The notes: generated by a model not told the origin, from the letters alone. A DNA stretch of 58,132 nucleotides from Alphaproteobacteria bacterium (GCA_009694165.1 SHVP01000002.1:1-58132); one strand, 5' to 3'; shown: positions 43,640-56,399, counted from the stretch's first letter. A program made the numbers and translations.

Positions 43640-44545
43640 TCACGGCAGGTACGGATGCTCAACCCGCAGGTGGCTCAGTAGTCCCGTGGCCGCCGCCTCG
43701 ACCAGATTCAGGACTTGTTCAAATCCCTGCCCGCCGCCGTAATAGGGATCGGGGACGTCGCGTAGGCCCAGCTGGGGGGCGAAGTCGAGGAACAGGCGCA
43801 CCCGGTCCTCGTGGCGGGCGGGGGCGAGGGCGGCGAGATCGCGGAGGGTGGCGCGATCCATCGCCGGGATGTAGGCGAAGGTCTCAAAATCGGCGAGCTT
43901 CACCTGGCGCGCCCGCTGCGCCGATAAATCGATGCCGCGCCGGCGCGCCTCCTCGGGCAATTTCTGGAAGTCTTCCGGCGTGATGATCTCGTGGTCGCGG
44001 GTCGGCGCCAGGGCTAGGCCGTTGGGAGTGCGCACCAGCGCAATGTTATTCTCGGCCCCGCTCTGTTCGACGCGTCGAAACACCGCCTCCTGGCGCTCGC
44101 GCATGTCCTGGTCGATGAGCTGGCGCCGGTTCCGATAGTCCTCGGACTCGAACATCGCCGGAATCCCGGTCTTCAGGTCGTCGATCAGCTACGCCAAGTC
44201 GTGCCGCAGCCGCGCGCCCAACCGGCACGGCAGTTCGATGGCGCGCGGCTTGTGCGGCTCGGCGAAATTGTGGACGTAAACGAGATCGGACGGCGTCTTC
44301 TCGTTCTGGGCGCGCGCCTCGATCAGACGGCGGGCATGCCGATGCTTGCCCGACGCCGTCGGGCCGAGCACGAACAGATTGTAGCCCCGCTCGCGGATGC
44401 CGATGCCGAATTCGATCGCGGCAATGGCGCGGTCCTGGCCGAGGACGTCGCTGGTGCGTTCCAGTTCAACGGTGGTGGAAAAGGGAAGCGCCGACAGGTC
44501 GCAGCGCGGGCGCAGGGCCTCGGCGGGAAGCGGGAAGACGGTCAT
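43640..44545 (-). pseudogene. Fusion remnant: N-terminus of a Lon-like AAA protease joined to the C-terminus of a low-molecular-weight tyrosine phosphatase
   Basis: One continuous frame from ATG 44545. The first part matches the N-terminal domain of LonB/LonC-type proteases: LGQDRAIAAIEFGIGI, LFVLGPTASGKHRHARRLIE, VYVHNFAEPHKPRAIELP. It meets TAG at 44189-44191 and continues FESEDYRNRRQLID and EDFQKLPEEARRR. From there the sequence becomes the C-terminal half of an LMW phosphatase: GIDLSAQRARQVKLADFETFAYIPAMD, then DPYYGGGQGFEQVL. Missing are the AAA ATPase and protease domains (~600 residues) and the phosphatase P-loop. A caller would see two ORFs, 43640-44155 and 44189-44545. Confidence 0.8.
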
Positions 44546-44585
44546 CGTAATAGCTGAAGACTACATGGTGCCGCGTCGCATTGAC

Positions 44586-45017
44586 TCAAGTCGACAGTCG
44601 CTCGGGATGCGGCTGTTTTTCGATCCATTCCATGTCGGCATCCGAGAAGCCGAAATGGTGGCCGATTTCGTGGATCAAGACGTGGCGGACCAGATCGCCC
44701 AGCGTGACGTCGTGTTCGGCCCAATAGTCGAGCAGTGGTCGCCGGTACAGGAAAATGATGTCGGGCTCGCGCGGCGGATCGCTGATGCTCTTATGGGGCA
44801 GTCCGACTCCGCGATACAGGCCCAAGATGTCGAAAGGCGAATCGAGATCTAACTCGGTGATCGTCTCGTCGTCGGGAAACTCGACGACATGAATGACGAC
44901 ATCGCGCACCTGCTCGCGCAGCACGCTCGGGATCGTCTCGTAGGCCGTCGCAGCGATCGTTTCGATGTGGGCGAGGCTCGGCGCTTGCTCGTTATGGCGC
45001 GGCGGGTCCGAATCCAT
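44586..45017 (-). CDS. Metallopeptidase family protein (zincin, PF06262-type)
   Basis: A 143-residue protein with the zinc motif HEIGHHFG near residue 118, in the context LVRHVLIHEIGHHFGFSDADMEWIE. The N-terminal VLREQVRDVVIHVVEFPDD and the central DILGLYRGVGLPHKS segment are diagnostic of the small Zincin_1 (DUF1025) family, widespread in alphaproteobacteria. It is cytoplasmic with no known substrate. ATG 45017 is the start; the frame continues upstream only as non-family sequence. Confidence 0.85.
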   Translation of the reverse strand: MDSDPPRHNEQAPSLAHIETIAATAYETIPSVLREQVRDVVIHVVEFPDDETITELDLDSPFDILGLYRGVGLPHKSISDPPREPDIIFLYRRPLLDYWAEHDVTLGDLVRHVLIHEIGHHFGFSDADMEWIEKQPHPERLST

Positions 45018-45060
45018 GGCGACAGCGTAGCGCCGCCGTGGCCGGCGCGCGAATCGGACG

Positions 45061-45813
45061 TCACTTGGGCGGCAGGCGGATGGCGCCATCCAGTCGGATC
45101 ACCTCGCCGTTCAGCATGGGGTTGGCGAGGATGTGCCCTACCAGGGTGGCGAACTCCGCCGGTTGACCGAGGCGCTTGGGGAACGGCACATCCGCCGCGA
45201 GCGCCTGCTGCACTTCGGCCGGCAGCCCATACAGCATGGGTGTGGCGAACAGCCCCGGCGCCACGGTTACGACCCGGATACCGAAGGCTGCGAACTCCCG
45301 CGCCAGGGGCAGCGTGAGGGCGGCGACGCCACCCTTGGACGCGGCGTAGGCCGCTTGGCCGATTTGGCCGTCGAAGGCGGCCACGGACGACGTGTTGACG
45401 ATGACGCCCCGCTCGCCGTCGGCGCCGGTGGGAGCGAGCTTCTGCATCGCCGCCGCGGCGACTCGGATGGCGTTGAACGTGCCGATCAGATTGACGCGGA
45501 CGACTGCGGCGAAACGCTCGAGCGCCATCGGGCCATCGCGTCCGACGGCGCGACCGGGCGTGCCGATGCCGGCGCAATTGACGAGGATGCGCGGCGCACC
45601 CAGTCGCTCGACCACGCTCGCCATTGTCCGCTCCATGTCGCTGGCTTGGCCGACGTCGCAGGCAAAGGCCAGTCCGCCGGTCGGCGCCGGGGCATCGGCT
45701 TTCAGGTCGACCACCGCGACCCGCGCCCCCGCGGCAGCAAGATGCTCGACGGTGGCGGCGCCCAGCCCCGAGGCCCCGCCGGTCACCACCGCCACTTGGT
45801 CTCGAATCTCCAT
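45061..45813 (-). CDS. Short-chain dehydrogenase (3-hydroxyacyl-CoA dehydrogenase type 2-like)
   Basis: A 250-residue SDR. NAD loop TGGASGLGAA near residue 12, VDLKADAP fixing NAD specificity, NCAGIG, catalytic Ser in VNTSSVAAF and YAASKGG with Tyr-x-x-x-Lys. The overall sequence (LAREFAAFGIRVVTVAPGLFATPM, the ending NGEVIRLDGAIRLPPK) is that of HSD17B10-like 3-hydroxyacyl-CoA dehydrogenases used in fatty-acid or branched-chain degradation. ATG 45813 has GGGAGG; longer forms are unlikely. Confidence 0.9.
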   Translation of the reverse strand: MEIRDQVAVVTGGASGLGAATVEHLAAAGARVAVVDLKADAPAPTGGLAFACDVGQASDMERTMASVVERLGAPRILVNCAGIGTPGRAVGRDGPMALERFAAVVRVNLIGTFNAIRVAAAAMQKLAPTGADGERGVIVNTSSVAAFDGQIGQAAYAASKGGVAALTLPLAREFAAFGIRVVTVAPGLFATPMLYGLPAEVQQALAADVPFPKRLGQPAEFATLVGHILANPMLNGEVIRLDGAIRLPPK

Positions 45814-45869
45814 GAGTCCTCCCAACTTGGCGCCCTTGTGCGCGTCGGTGGCGGTACCATATCCCGACC

Positions 45870-46226
45870 ATGACCGATGAAACGACTCCGGCCATGCCCG
45901 ACGAAAGCACGAGCGCACGCACAGTGCGCGAGGGATTTTGGCCGAAGGTGAAGGCGACGATCGGCAAGGTCCCCTTCCTCGACGAGGCGCTGGCGGCCTA
46001 TTACTGCACCCGCGACCCGGCCATGCCGGCCTACGTGCGGGCGGTTCTGCTGGGCGCGCTCGCCTATTTCATCATGCCGATTGACGCCATTCCCGATTTC
46101 CTGGCGGTCGTTGGCTTCACCGACGATGCGTCGATTCTGCTCGGCGCCCTCGCCCTGGTGCGCCGCCACGTTACCGCCGGCCATCGTGCTCAGGCCAAGG
46201 AAAAGGTTCGCGCGCTAGCCGGCTAG
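45870..46226 (+). CDS. YkvA/DUF1232 family small membrane protein
   Basis: A 118-residue protein. The DUF1232 core has AAYYCTRDPAMPAYVRAVLLGALAYFIMPIDAIPDFLAVVGFTDDASILLGALALVRRH, with one long hydrophobic segment likely in the membrane. Function unknown. It is divergent from the SDR gene, and its stop is on top of the convergent DMT transporter gene's stop (4-base overlap at 46223-46226). Confidence 0.87.
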   Translation: MTDETTPAMPDESTSARTVREGFWPKVKATIGKVPFLDEALAAYYCTRDPAMPAYVRAVLLGALAYFIMPIDAIPDFLAVVGFTDDASILLGALALVRRHVTAGHRAQAKEKVRALAG

Positions 46227-47181
46227 ACTGGCGGGTCGCGCGGCTGACTCTTCGGGTGGCCCAAGCGCGTCTCGCGCCAGGTGATGTACCCGGTCGATAC
46301 CACGATGATGATCGCCCCCCCAACGTCCACAGCGTCGGGATCTCGGCAAAGAACAGGAAGCCGAACAGCGCCGCGAGGATGATACGGAAGTACTCGATCG
46401 GGCCGACCAGGGTCGCGTCGCCGGCCTGCAAGGACCGGATCATGCACGAATTGCCCGCCGCGCCGACGATGCCCATGCTGACGAGAAATCCGAATTGTTC
46501 GAGCGTCGGCGTTTGCCAGACAAAGATGGCCGGAACGGTCGTGATTACGCTGGCAAAAAGACCGTTGTAGAAGATCATCGTCCGCGGCTGCTCGGTCGTG
46601 CCGAGCTGCTTGGTGACGATCTGGGAACAGGCGGTGGTGAAGGCGCTGAAAATGGCGGCAAAGGCCGCCGGCGCGATGCCGCCGGTCGGATGCACGACGA
46701 CCAGCACGCCGAGGAAGCCGACGATGGTCGCGGTCCATCGCCTCGCGCGCACGATTTCGTGCAGGAAGATGATCGCCAGCGGCACCATGAACAGCGGTCG
46801 CATGAAGCCGATAGCGGTGGCCATAGCGAGCGGCAGGTGGGTCACGCTGTAGAAGCCGGTCAGGATCGAGGCGCCGGCCAGGGTGCCGCGCCAGGCATGC
46901 ATCGGAAACCGAGTCGTACGGATAGAGGCAATGCCGCCGGCGCCGAGCAGGAACGGAAAGATCACGACCAGGCCGAGGGTGGCGCGGAACCAGGCGACTT
47001 CGAAGGCGTCGAGCTGATTGCCGAGATACTTGATGTGCACCGACATCAGCGACATGAACACGAGCGCCAGCGAGGCCCAGATGGCGCCGCGGCTGTTGGG
47101 GGCGAGCGCCAGCCAGCGGGCCTCGCTTCGCCGCGACCACGCGCCGTAACACTCCAGGAGACGCTGGTAGCGGTCGATCAA
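46223..47181 (-). CDS. DMT (EamA) family transporter, second copy, frameshifted near the C-terminus
   Basis: A ten-helix EamA permease, about 319 residues when repaired. Starts at TTG 47181, overlapping the stop of the first copy. The two EamA halves show GAIWASLALVFMSLMSVHIKYL and GFMRPLFMVPLAIIFLHEIVRARRW, and SLQAGDATLVGPIEYFRIILAALFGFLFFAEIPTLWTLGG. After LWTLGG a seven-base run (C7 at 46315-46321 on the plus strand) is one short: as sequenced the frame leaves the family sequence. The proper ending AIIIVVSTGYITWRETRLG lies in the next frame and ends at 46223. Confidence 0.8.
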
Positions 47182-48092
47182 ACGGGACCTGCCGAGTCTC
47201 GCGACAGCGGTGACCGGGCCTTGGATTCGTTGCGGGCCAGGTAGACCGAACTGACGAAGATCACGACGCCCCCGATGACCGTCCACAGGTCGGGTCGTTC
47301 GGCAAAAGCAAAAAATCCGATCACCCCGGCGAACAACAGGCGGGCGAAATCGAGCGGCATCAGGGCGGCGGCGTCGGCCCGGCCGAAGGCCCGCGTCATC
47401 ATGATGTGGGCGAGCGTGCCGCTGGTGCCTACGACAACGAGCCAGGCCAACTGCGCGAGCGTCGGCCACTGCCAGACGAATAGCGCTGGGATCAGCGAAA
47501 TCGGCGTAAAGATGATGGTCATGTAGGCGACGATGCGTTCGGCCGGTTCGGTGCGCGCCAGCATCTTGATCAGGATCATCGAGCCGGCGTTGAACACCGA
47601 GGATACGAGCAGAAACAGATGGCCCGACGTCAATTCGGCGAATCCTGGTCGGATGATAAGGAGCGCGCCGCCGAATCCGACCACCGTTGCCAGCCAGCGA
47701 TGGGCGCCGCCCCGTTCGGCCAGAAACCCAATCGCCAGCACCGTTACGAACAACGGCGTGGTGAACGACAGCGATACCGCTTCGGCCAGCGGCGTGACGG
47801 TCACCGCGTAAAACCACATGAACATCGAGACAAGGCCGAGCGCCGAGCGCAAGCCGAAGAACCACAGTCGATCGGTCCGCAGGAGCGAGGTCCCTTCGCG
47901 CACCAGGATCGGGCCGATCACCAGGAAGCCGAACAGATTGCGGAAGAAGACGATCTCGAACGAGTCGACACCGAGGTCGCCGACATGACGGATCGAGGCG
48001 ACCATGATCGCGAATAGGAACGTCGATGCCAGCATGTAGGCGGCGGCATTGAGATAGGGCTTCGAGCCCGATGGGCCGGCGAGGAGTGTCAT
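47178..48092 (-). CDS. DMT (EamA) family transporter, first copy
   Basis: A 304-residue protein with ten predicted transmembrane helices in two EamA repeats. Segments include FEIVFFRNLFGFLVIGPILV, LAEAVSLSFTTPLFVTVLAIGFLAERGGAHRW, and in the second half GRADAAALMPLDFARLLFAGVIGFFAFAERPDLWTVIGG. Family members move metabolites such as S-adenosylmethionine, amino acids or riboflavin; the substrate is not inferable. It overlaps the second copy by TTGA, a tandem duplicate. Confidence 0.9.
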   Translation of the reverse strand: MTLLAGPSGSKPYLNAAAYMLASTFLFAIMVASIRHVGDLGVDSFEIVFFRNLFGFLVIGPILVREGTSLLRTDRLWFFGLRSALGLVSMFMWFYAVTVTPLAEAVSLSFTTPLFVTVLAIGFLAERGGAHRWLATVVGFGGALLIIRPGFAELTSGHLFLLVSSVFNAGSMILIKMLARTEPAERIVAYMTIIFTPISLIPALFVWQWPTLAQLAWLVVVGTSGTLAHIMMTRAFGRADAAALMPLDFARLLFAGVIGFFAFAERPDLWTVIGGVVIFVSSVYLARNESKARSPLSRDSAGPV

Positions 48093-48272
48093 GGCGCATT
48101 CAAACGAAGGAACGGCGCCGATCGCTCGACGGCCGCGCGAGGCCCGGTGGGCAAGGTCGCGCTAGACTACGCCGGGCAGCCACGGGGGCCAACCGCAGGC
48201 GCATCCGTTTGCATGTTGCCGGAGGCGCCGTTACGGTCGCGCCCCGCGTCGCCCCCTTGAGGAGGATTGGCC

Positions 48273-50255
<1,983 letters not shown>

Positions 50256-51581
50256 CGGGGTCCCTGATCGCCTCGCGCACAAGCCGCGGATAGCTCGCGA
50301 GCAACACCAGGGCGCGCGTCGCCAAGAACGCGGTGAGGCCGAGCCAGAGGGCATGGTTGCCCCAGCGCGGCTCGCCCTGCCAGGCGATCAGGACGAACAA
50401 CAGGAGCGCCAGGATCATGCCGTTGCGCATCGGCCGCGGCCGGATCGCGCCGAGGAACACGCCGTCGAACTGGTACGCCCAGATGGCGACCAGCGGCAGC
50501 GCCACCAGCCACGGCAGAAACGCCCGCGCCGCCTCGCGCACGGCCGTCAGGCTGGTGAGGGCGTCGATCAACAGCCAGCCGCCGGCGCCGTAAACGGCGG
50601 CGAAGCCCGCCGCCACCGTCGCCGACCACAGCGTCGCGGTGCGGACGGCCTGGCGCAGAGCGGTGCGGTCGCCGGCCCCAATGGCGTTGCCGACCAGGGC
50701 TTCCGTCGCATGGGCAAAGCCGTCGAGGCCGTACGAGACCAGCATCAGAAACTGCATCAACACGGCGTTGGCCGCGAGAACGGCGTCGCCCTGCGCCGCC
50801 CCGCGCGAGGTAAACAGGGCGAACGTGGTGACGAGGCACAGGGTGCGCAGGAAGATGTCGCGGTTGACCGCCAACATGCGCCGGAGGCGTGCCGCGTCGA
50901 GCAATCGCCGTCGCTGCCAGCGGCCGCCGATCCGGCGGAGGTGGGCGGCGACGATCGTCAGCCCAGCCGCGGCCGTGATCAGCTCGGCCACAACGGTCGC
51001 GGCCGCTACCCCCTCGACCCCCCAGCCGAAGCCAACGACGAACAGCAGAGCGAGTGCGGCGTTGACCCCGTTGAGCGCAAGCTGCAGCGCCAGGGTTATG
51101 CCGGCCCGTTGGCGCCCGAGCAACCAGCCGATCACCACGTAGTTGGCAAGCGCGGCGGGCGCTCCCCAGATGCGGATCGAGAAATAGGCGCCGGCCAGGT
51201 GCTTGACCGCGGGGCTGGCATCGATCAAGCCGAGGGCGCCGACCAGGACCGGCCGCTGCGCCGCCAGCACGGCGGCGCCAATCGCGCCCGCCAGCAGTAA
51301 CGAGCGTCCCAGCGTCGCCCGCAGTTCGTCGGCATTGCCCGCTCCGGCCGCCTGGGCAGTGAAGCCGGTCGTTCCCATGCGCAGGAACCCGAAGCTCCAG
51401 TAGATGTAACTGAAGATGACGCTACTGACGGCGACGGCACCGATATAGGCCGGCGCGTCGAGATGGCCCATCACGGCGGTGTCGACCATGCCGAGCAGCG
51501 GTTGCGACAGATTGGACAGGATGATGGGGCCGGCGAGGGCCCAAACCCGGCGATGCCAGTTCGTTGGCGCGACGTGGGTGG

Positions 51582-52802
51582 TCATCGCGGCGACGGGCGG
51601 GGCCGGCGCAGCAGCATAAGGTTGAGCGAGTTGAGCGTGCGGTAGGTGGCGGCAACCAACGTGGTGGCGCTCGGTGTCGCCAGAGCGCCGGCGATCTCTC
51701 GCACTGGCGTCGCGCCGTCGCAGCGGGCGACGATGTCGGCTGAGCCGTCGTGCAGCGAGAAGTCGCGCACTATGCCGTCGAAATTGGCCTTGAGCGCGCG
51801 GCGCCGGCGCAGGCCGGCGAGCAGGGTCGCGGCCTCGATGCGGTAGACGAGTGGCATGGCGTTGTCGTCGAAGCGGGCGGGCGCCGCGGGCGGGCCGCCC
51901 TTGACGGCATAAAAGACGTGGCTCCGCATGTTGGCGGCCAGATTCTCAGCCAGCGCGGCAGCCGGCAGCCAGTCGAGCGCGGCGGCGCGGTGGCGAAACT
52001 CGGCGTCGGTCAGGTAGGAGAGCGGATCGTAGCGCGCCGGTTCGATGAAACCGGTCAGAGTCAGACCGCAGCCGCCGGCCAGCCCGGCGATGTCGTCGAC
52101 CGTGTAGGCACGGTCGATCGGCACGAGCAGCAGATCGGCCAGCGCCGCGTCGTCGTCGAGTTGTGTCGCCAGGTAGGGGTTGCGCCGCAGCCAATGTTCG
52201 GCGGGGAGGTCGCGCACGAGGCGGCGCGCTTCCGCCAGGCGCGCGGCCCCATCGCCCGCCGGCGCCAGGGCGCGCAGGGCCGCCTGGACCGGATAGACGC
52301 CGGTCCGGCCAAAGCGGCCATAGAGCATCAGGCCGAGACCGCCGCCCGCGCGCAGCACCGCGACCAGGGCGGCGAGCCCGGCCGCAGGGTCCGGCAGGTG
52401 GTGCAGCACGCCGCAGCAATCGATGTAATCGAAGGGCGCCAAGCCCATTGCCGGCAGGTCGAGAAGCGAACCTTGCTCGAAGCGGATGTTGGCGAGACCA
52501 CGCACGCGGGCGCGCTCGCGTGCGATCGTCAGTGCGACAGCGCTGACATCGAGATAAAGCACCTCGGCCTCGGCGGCGCGGTCGCTCAGTTGCTGCGCTA
52601 GCATGATGGCGGCATCGCCGGTGCCGCCGCCCGCGACCAGCGCCCGGAAGGGTTCCTTTGGGTCGAACCAACCGGCGCGCACGTAATGGATCAGTTCGTC
52701 CAGATGACTGGGCGACCCGGTGATCAGGCGCCGGTGTTCGTCGGCTGGATCGCGGGCCGGGTAGGGTTGGTGTTCATAGTGCTGGCGAACGGCGTCGTTC
52801 AT
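51582..52802 (-). CDS. Class I SAM-dependent methyltransferase with C-terminal extension
   Basis: A 406-residue protein. The N-terminal fold (about residues 45-185) has ALVAGGGTGDAAIMLAQQL for SAM binding, DIS..ALTIAR-like VLYLDVSAVALTIARERA, and FDYIDCCGVLHHLPDP. The C-terminal ~200 residues resemble the regulatory region of large methyltransferases in natural-product and protein-modifying families (domain order VHHLPDP then RHWLRRNPYL...DDIAGLAG). The substrate is unknown. Coupled to the MATE exporter, suggesting a modify-and-export pair. Confidence 0.82.
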   Translation of the reverse strand: MNDAVRQHYEHQPYPARDPADEHRRLITGSPSHLDELIHYVRAGWFDPKEPFRALVAGGGTGDAAIMLAQQLSDRAAEAEVLYLDVSAVALTIARERARVRGLANIRFEQGSLLDLPAMGLAPFDYIDCCGVLHHLPDPAAGLAALVAVLRAGGGLGLMLYGRFGRTGVYPVQAALRALAPAGDGAARLAEARRLVRDLPAEHWLRRNPYLATQLDDDAALADLLLVPIDRAYTVDDIAGLAGGCGLTLTGFIEPARYDPLSYLTDAEFRHRAAALDWLPAAALAENLAANMRSHVFYAVKGGPPAAPARFDDNAMPLVYRIEAATLLAGLRRRRALKANFDGIVRDFSLHDGSADIVARCDGATPVREIAGALATPSATTLVAATYRTLNSLNLMLLRRPRPSPR

Positions 52803-52849
52803 GGGGTCGAGGATAGCCGGGAAGCAGGCAACGGTCCGAGGGTTGGGCT

Positions 52850-53392
52850 ATGAATAAGCCCATGCGCGGGTATTTTGGTATTGGCGTCGAGCGTATCAGC
52901 AAGCCGATGAACGTCGGCAACCTGTTTCGCACGGCGCATGCCTTCGGGGCGAGCTTCGTGTTCACGATCGCCGCCGACTACCAGGTGCAGGAAGTTCTGT
53001 CGGATACCTCGAAGGCGCCCTTGCACGTGCCGCTCTATCAATACGAATCGGTGGCGACGATGGCGCTGCCGGCGGACTGCGACCTGGTGGGGGTCGAGTT
53101 GCTCGATGAGGCAACTGTTCTGCCGAGCTTCCGCCATCCGGTTCGGGCGGCCTATGTGCTTGGGCCCGAGCGCGGCGAGTTGTCGCCCGAGCTCGTGGCG
53201 CGCTGCAAGTTTCTGATCAAGATTCCGACCAGCTTCTGCGTCAATGTCGCCACCGCCGGCGCCATCATCATGTATGACCGGCTGCTCAGCATGGGCCGCT
53301 TCGGCGAGCGTCCGGTGGCCGCCGGCGGCCCGGTGGCGGAGCGACCGGCCCACGTGCGCGGCAGGCCGCGGCGGCGGCGCCGTTCCGGTTAA
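52850..53392 (+). CDS. SpoU/TrmH-family RNA methyltransferase
   Basis: A 180-residue SPOUT methyltransferase. Motif 1 is NVGNLFRTAHAFGA (residues ~20-34), motif 2 is YVLGPERGELSPEL and motif 3 is IPTSFCVNVATAGAIIMYDRL, which forms the trefoil SAM knot. A basic C-terminal tail (RGRPRRRRRSG) should help bind RNA. The short form without an N-terminal domain is like TrmH-like 2'-O-methylases acting on tRNA or rRNA; the target site is not known. Confidence 0.88.
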   Translation: MNKPMRGYFGIGVERISKPMNVGNLFRTAHAFGASFVFTIAADYQVQEVLSDTSKAPLHVPLYQYESVATMALPADCDLVGVELLDEATVLPSFRHPVRAAYVLGPERGELSPELVARCKFLIKIPTSFCVNVATAGAIIMYDRLLSMGRFGERPVAAGGPVAERPAHVRGRPRRRRRSG

Positions 53393-53438
53393 AGCAAAAG
53401 CAGTGGAAAAGCGGACTCGCCGCCGCTATCTAGGACTC

Positions 53439-53954
53439 ATGCGAATCCTATTCGTTGCGCTCTGCGCGTGGGCCGCCCTGGTGCATCCGGCCGTGGCCCA
53501 GGAAAAACCCAAGCTGATCGGCCAGTTCAAGAACTGGGATGCCTTCACCTACCGCGAGGCCGGCAAGAACGTGTGCTACGTCGCCTCCGAGCCGGTCGAG
53601 TGGAATTCCCAGCCCAAGGGGGTCTCGCGCGGGTCGATTCACGCCATTGTGACGAGCCGTCCCGCCACCAATGTCCGCGACGAGGTCGCGGTCTATGTCG
53701 GCTACAAGCTCAAGGATGGGTCGGAGGCGATCGTCGAAATCGACGGCCAGAAGTTTACCTTGTTCACCAAGGACGAGGGCGCCTGGGCGATCGACGCCAA
53801 GACCGACAAGGCAGTGGCCGAGGCGATGGCGCGCGGCGGCTCGATGGTGGTCAAGGGTACCTCGGCGCGCGGCACGCTGACGACCGATCGTTACTCGCTC
53901 GCCGGCTTCGGTGCTGCGCGCGACGCTGCCAACAAGGCCTGCGGGGTGAAGTGA
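53439..53954 (+). CDS. IalB (invasion-associated locus B) family protein
   Basis: A 171-residue secreted protein with signal peptide ([21 protein letters not shown]) and the IalB domain: [73 protein letters not shown] and [20 protein letters not shown]. Family members are common periplasmic proteins in alphaproteobacteria and, despite the name, are not specific to pathogens. The start ATG 53439 lies 47 bases after the RNA methylase. Its stop overlaps the rlmN GTG start. Confidence 0.87.
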   Translation: MRILFVALCAWAALVHPAVAQEKPKLIGQFKNWDAFTYREAGKNVCYVASEPVEWNSQPKGVSRGSIHAIVTSRPATNVRDEVAVYVGYKLKDGSEAIVEIDGQKFTLFTKDEGAWAIDAKTDKAVAEAMARGGSMVVKGTSARGTLTTDRYSLAGFGAARDAANKACGVK

Positions 53955-55057
53955 GCGACAAGCGCACGCTGATCGGCCTTACGCGGGAGGAGATCGCCGA
54001 CGAACTCGCTCTGGTCGGCGTACCTGCCGGCGCGCGGCGCATGCGCGCTAACCAGCTGTGGCATTGGCTCTATTTTCGCGGCGCCCGCACGTTCGATGGG
54101 ATGACGACGATCGCCAAGGGACTGCAGGGCGACCTGGCGGCGGTCTTCACGCTCGCGCGGCCCCCGGTGCAGGCCGCCCAGCAGTCGGTCGACGGCACGC
54201 GCAAGTGGCTGCTGACGCTCGAGCCAGGTCAGGAGGTCGAAAGCGTCTACATTCCCGAGGAGGATCGCGGCGCGCTTTGCGTATCCTCGCAGGTGGGCTG
54301 CACGCTCAATTGCCGCTTCTGCCACACCGGCACCCAGGATTGGGTGCGCAACCTGACGGCAGGCGAGATCGTCGCTCAGGTCCTGATCGCGCGCGACGCG
54401 CTCGGCGAGTGGCCGACGCCCCAGGAAGGCCGCATGCTCTCCAACATCGTCATGATGGGGATGGGCGAACCGCTCTACAACTACGACAACGTCAAGAAGG
54501 CCCTGGCCATCGTTATGGACAACGAAGGCCTCAGCATTTCGCGCCGGCGCATCACGCTATCGACCGCGGGCGTCGTGCCGATGATCGAACACGTTGGTCG
54601 CGATCTCGGCTGCGAACTGGCGATCTCGCTGCACGCGGTGCGCGACGAGCTGCGCGACGAACTGGTGCCGCTCAACCGGAAATATCCGATCGCCGTATTG
54701 CTGGAAGCCTGCCGGCAGTATCCGCGCGCTGCCAACTCGCGCCGCATCACCTTCGAATACGTGATGCTGAAGGGGGTCAACGACACGCCCGCCGACGCCC
54801 GTGAACTGGTCCGCCTGATCGCCGGCATCCACGCCAAGGTGAACCTGATTCCCTTCAATCCGTGGCCGGGTTCGCCCTACGCATGCTCGACCGACGCGGC
54901 GATCGCCGCCTTCGCCGAGATCGTCAACCGCGCCGGGTACTCGTCGCCAGTGCGCACGCCACGCGGCCGCGACATCATGGCGGCCTGCGGCCAGCTAAAG
55001 TCGGCCTCGGTGCGCGAACGGGCGAGCCGCCGCGCCGCGGTTCCGGCCTTGGCCTGA
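53951..55057 (+). CDS. rlmN: 23S rRNA (adenine-2503-C2)-methyltransferase / tRNA methylase
   Basis: A 368-residue radical SAM enzyme. The [4Fe-4S] motif CTLNCRFC has its cysteines at residues 117, 121 and 124, and the second catalytic Cys is near 346 (ACGQL). Other hallmarks are [27 protein letters not shown] and the N-terminal [16 protein letters not shown]. It methylates C2 of A2503 in 23S rRNA and A37 of some tRNAs. GTG start overlapping the ialB stop, longer in-frame extensions run into ialB and are rejected. Confidence 0.95.
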   Translation: MSDKRTLIGLTREEIADELALVGVPAGARRMRANQLWHWLYFRGARTFDGMTTIAKGLQGDLAAVFTLARPPVQAAQQSVDGTRKWLLTLEPGQEVESVYIPEEDRGALCVSSQVGCTLNCRFCHTGTQDWVRNLTAGEIVAQVLIARDALGEWPTPQEGRMLSNIVMMGMGEPLYNYDNVKKALAIVMDNEGLSISRRRITLSTAGVVPMIEHVGRDLGCELAISLHAVRDELRDELVPLNRKYPIAVLLEACRQYPRAANSRRITFEYVMLKGVNDTPADARELVRLIAGIHAKVNLIPFNPWPGSPYACSTDAAIAAFAEIVNRAGYSSPVRTPRGRDIMAACGQLKSASVRERASRRAAVPALA

Positions 55058-55083
55058 TCATCCGTGGCGGGCGGCAAGGGAGC

Positions 55084-55111
55084 TTGTCGCCCGGTCACGG
55101 GCGCCTATACT
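55084..55111 (+). promoter_or_regulatory. Candidate sigma-70 promoter of argG
   Basis: TTGTCG (55084-55089) and TATACT (55106-55111) are separated by 16 bases. The -10 box matches consensus at five of six positions. It lies 26 bases before the argG ATG. The rlmN stop is just upstream, so this gives argG its own start point. Confidence 0.5.
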
Positions 55112-55137
55112 CCGCGCCCGTCGAACAGGGGTAGGCC

Positions 55138-56361
<1,224 letters not shown>

Positions 56362-56399
56362 CCCCGGCCGCGGGGTCGACCCGCGCCTTGAGACTCGCC

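Noticed and set aside
8331..44191. Reassigned TAG codon in this organism
   Set aside because: Many intact genes (for example DUF1295, argininosuccinate-region neighbours, GST, O-methyltransferase, DUF2794, YkvA) end in TAG at the expected C-terminus, so TAG is an ordinary stop.
46171..48099. 642-codon minus-strand frame as one protein
   Set aside because: The N-terminal half is a wrong-frame reading of the first DMT transporter. The real second transporter starts at TTG 47181.
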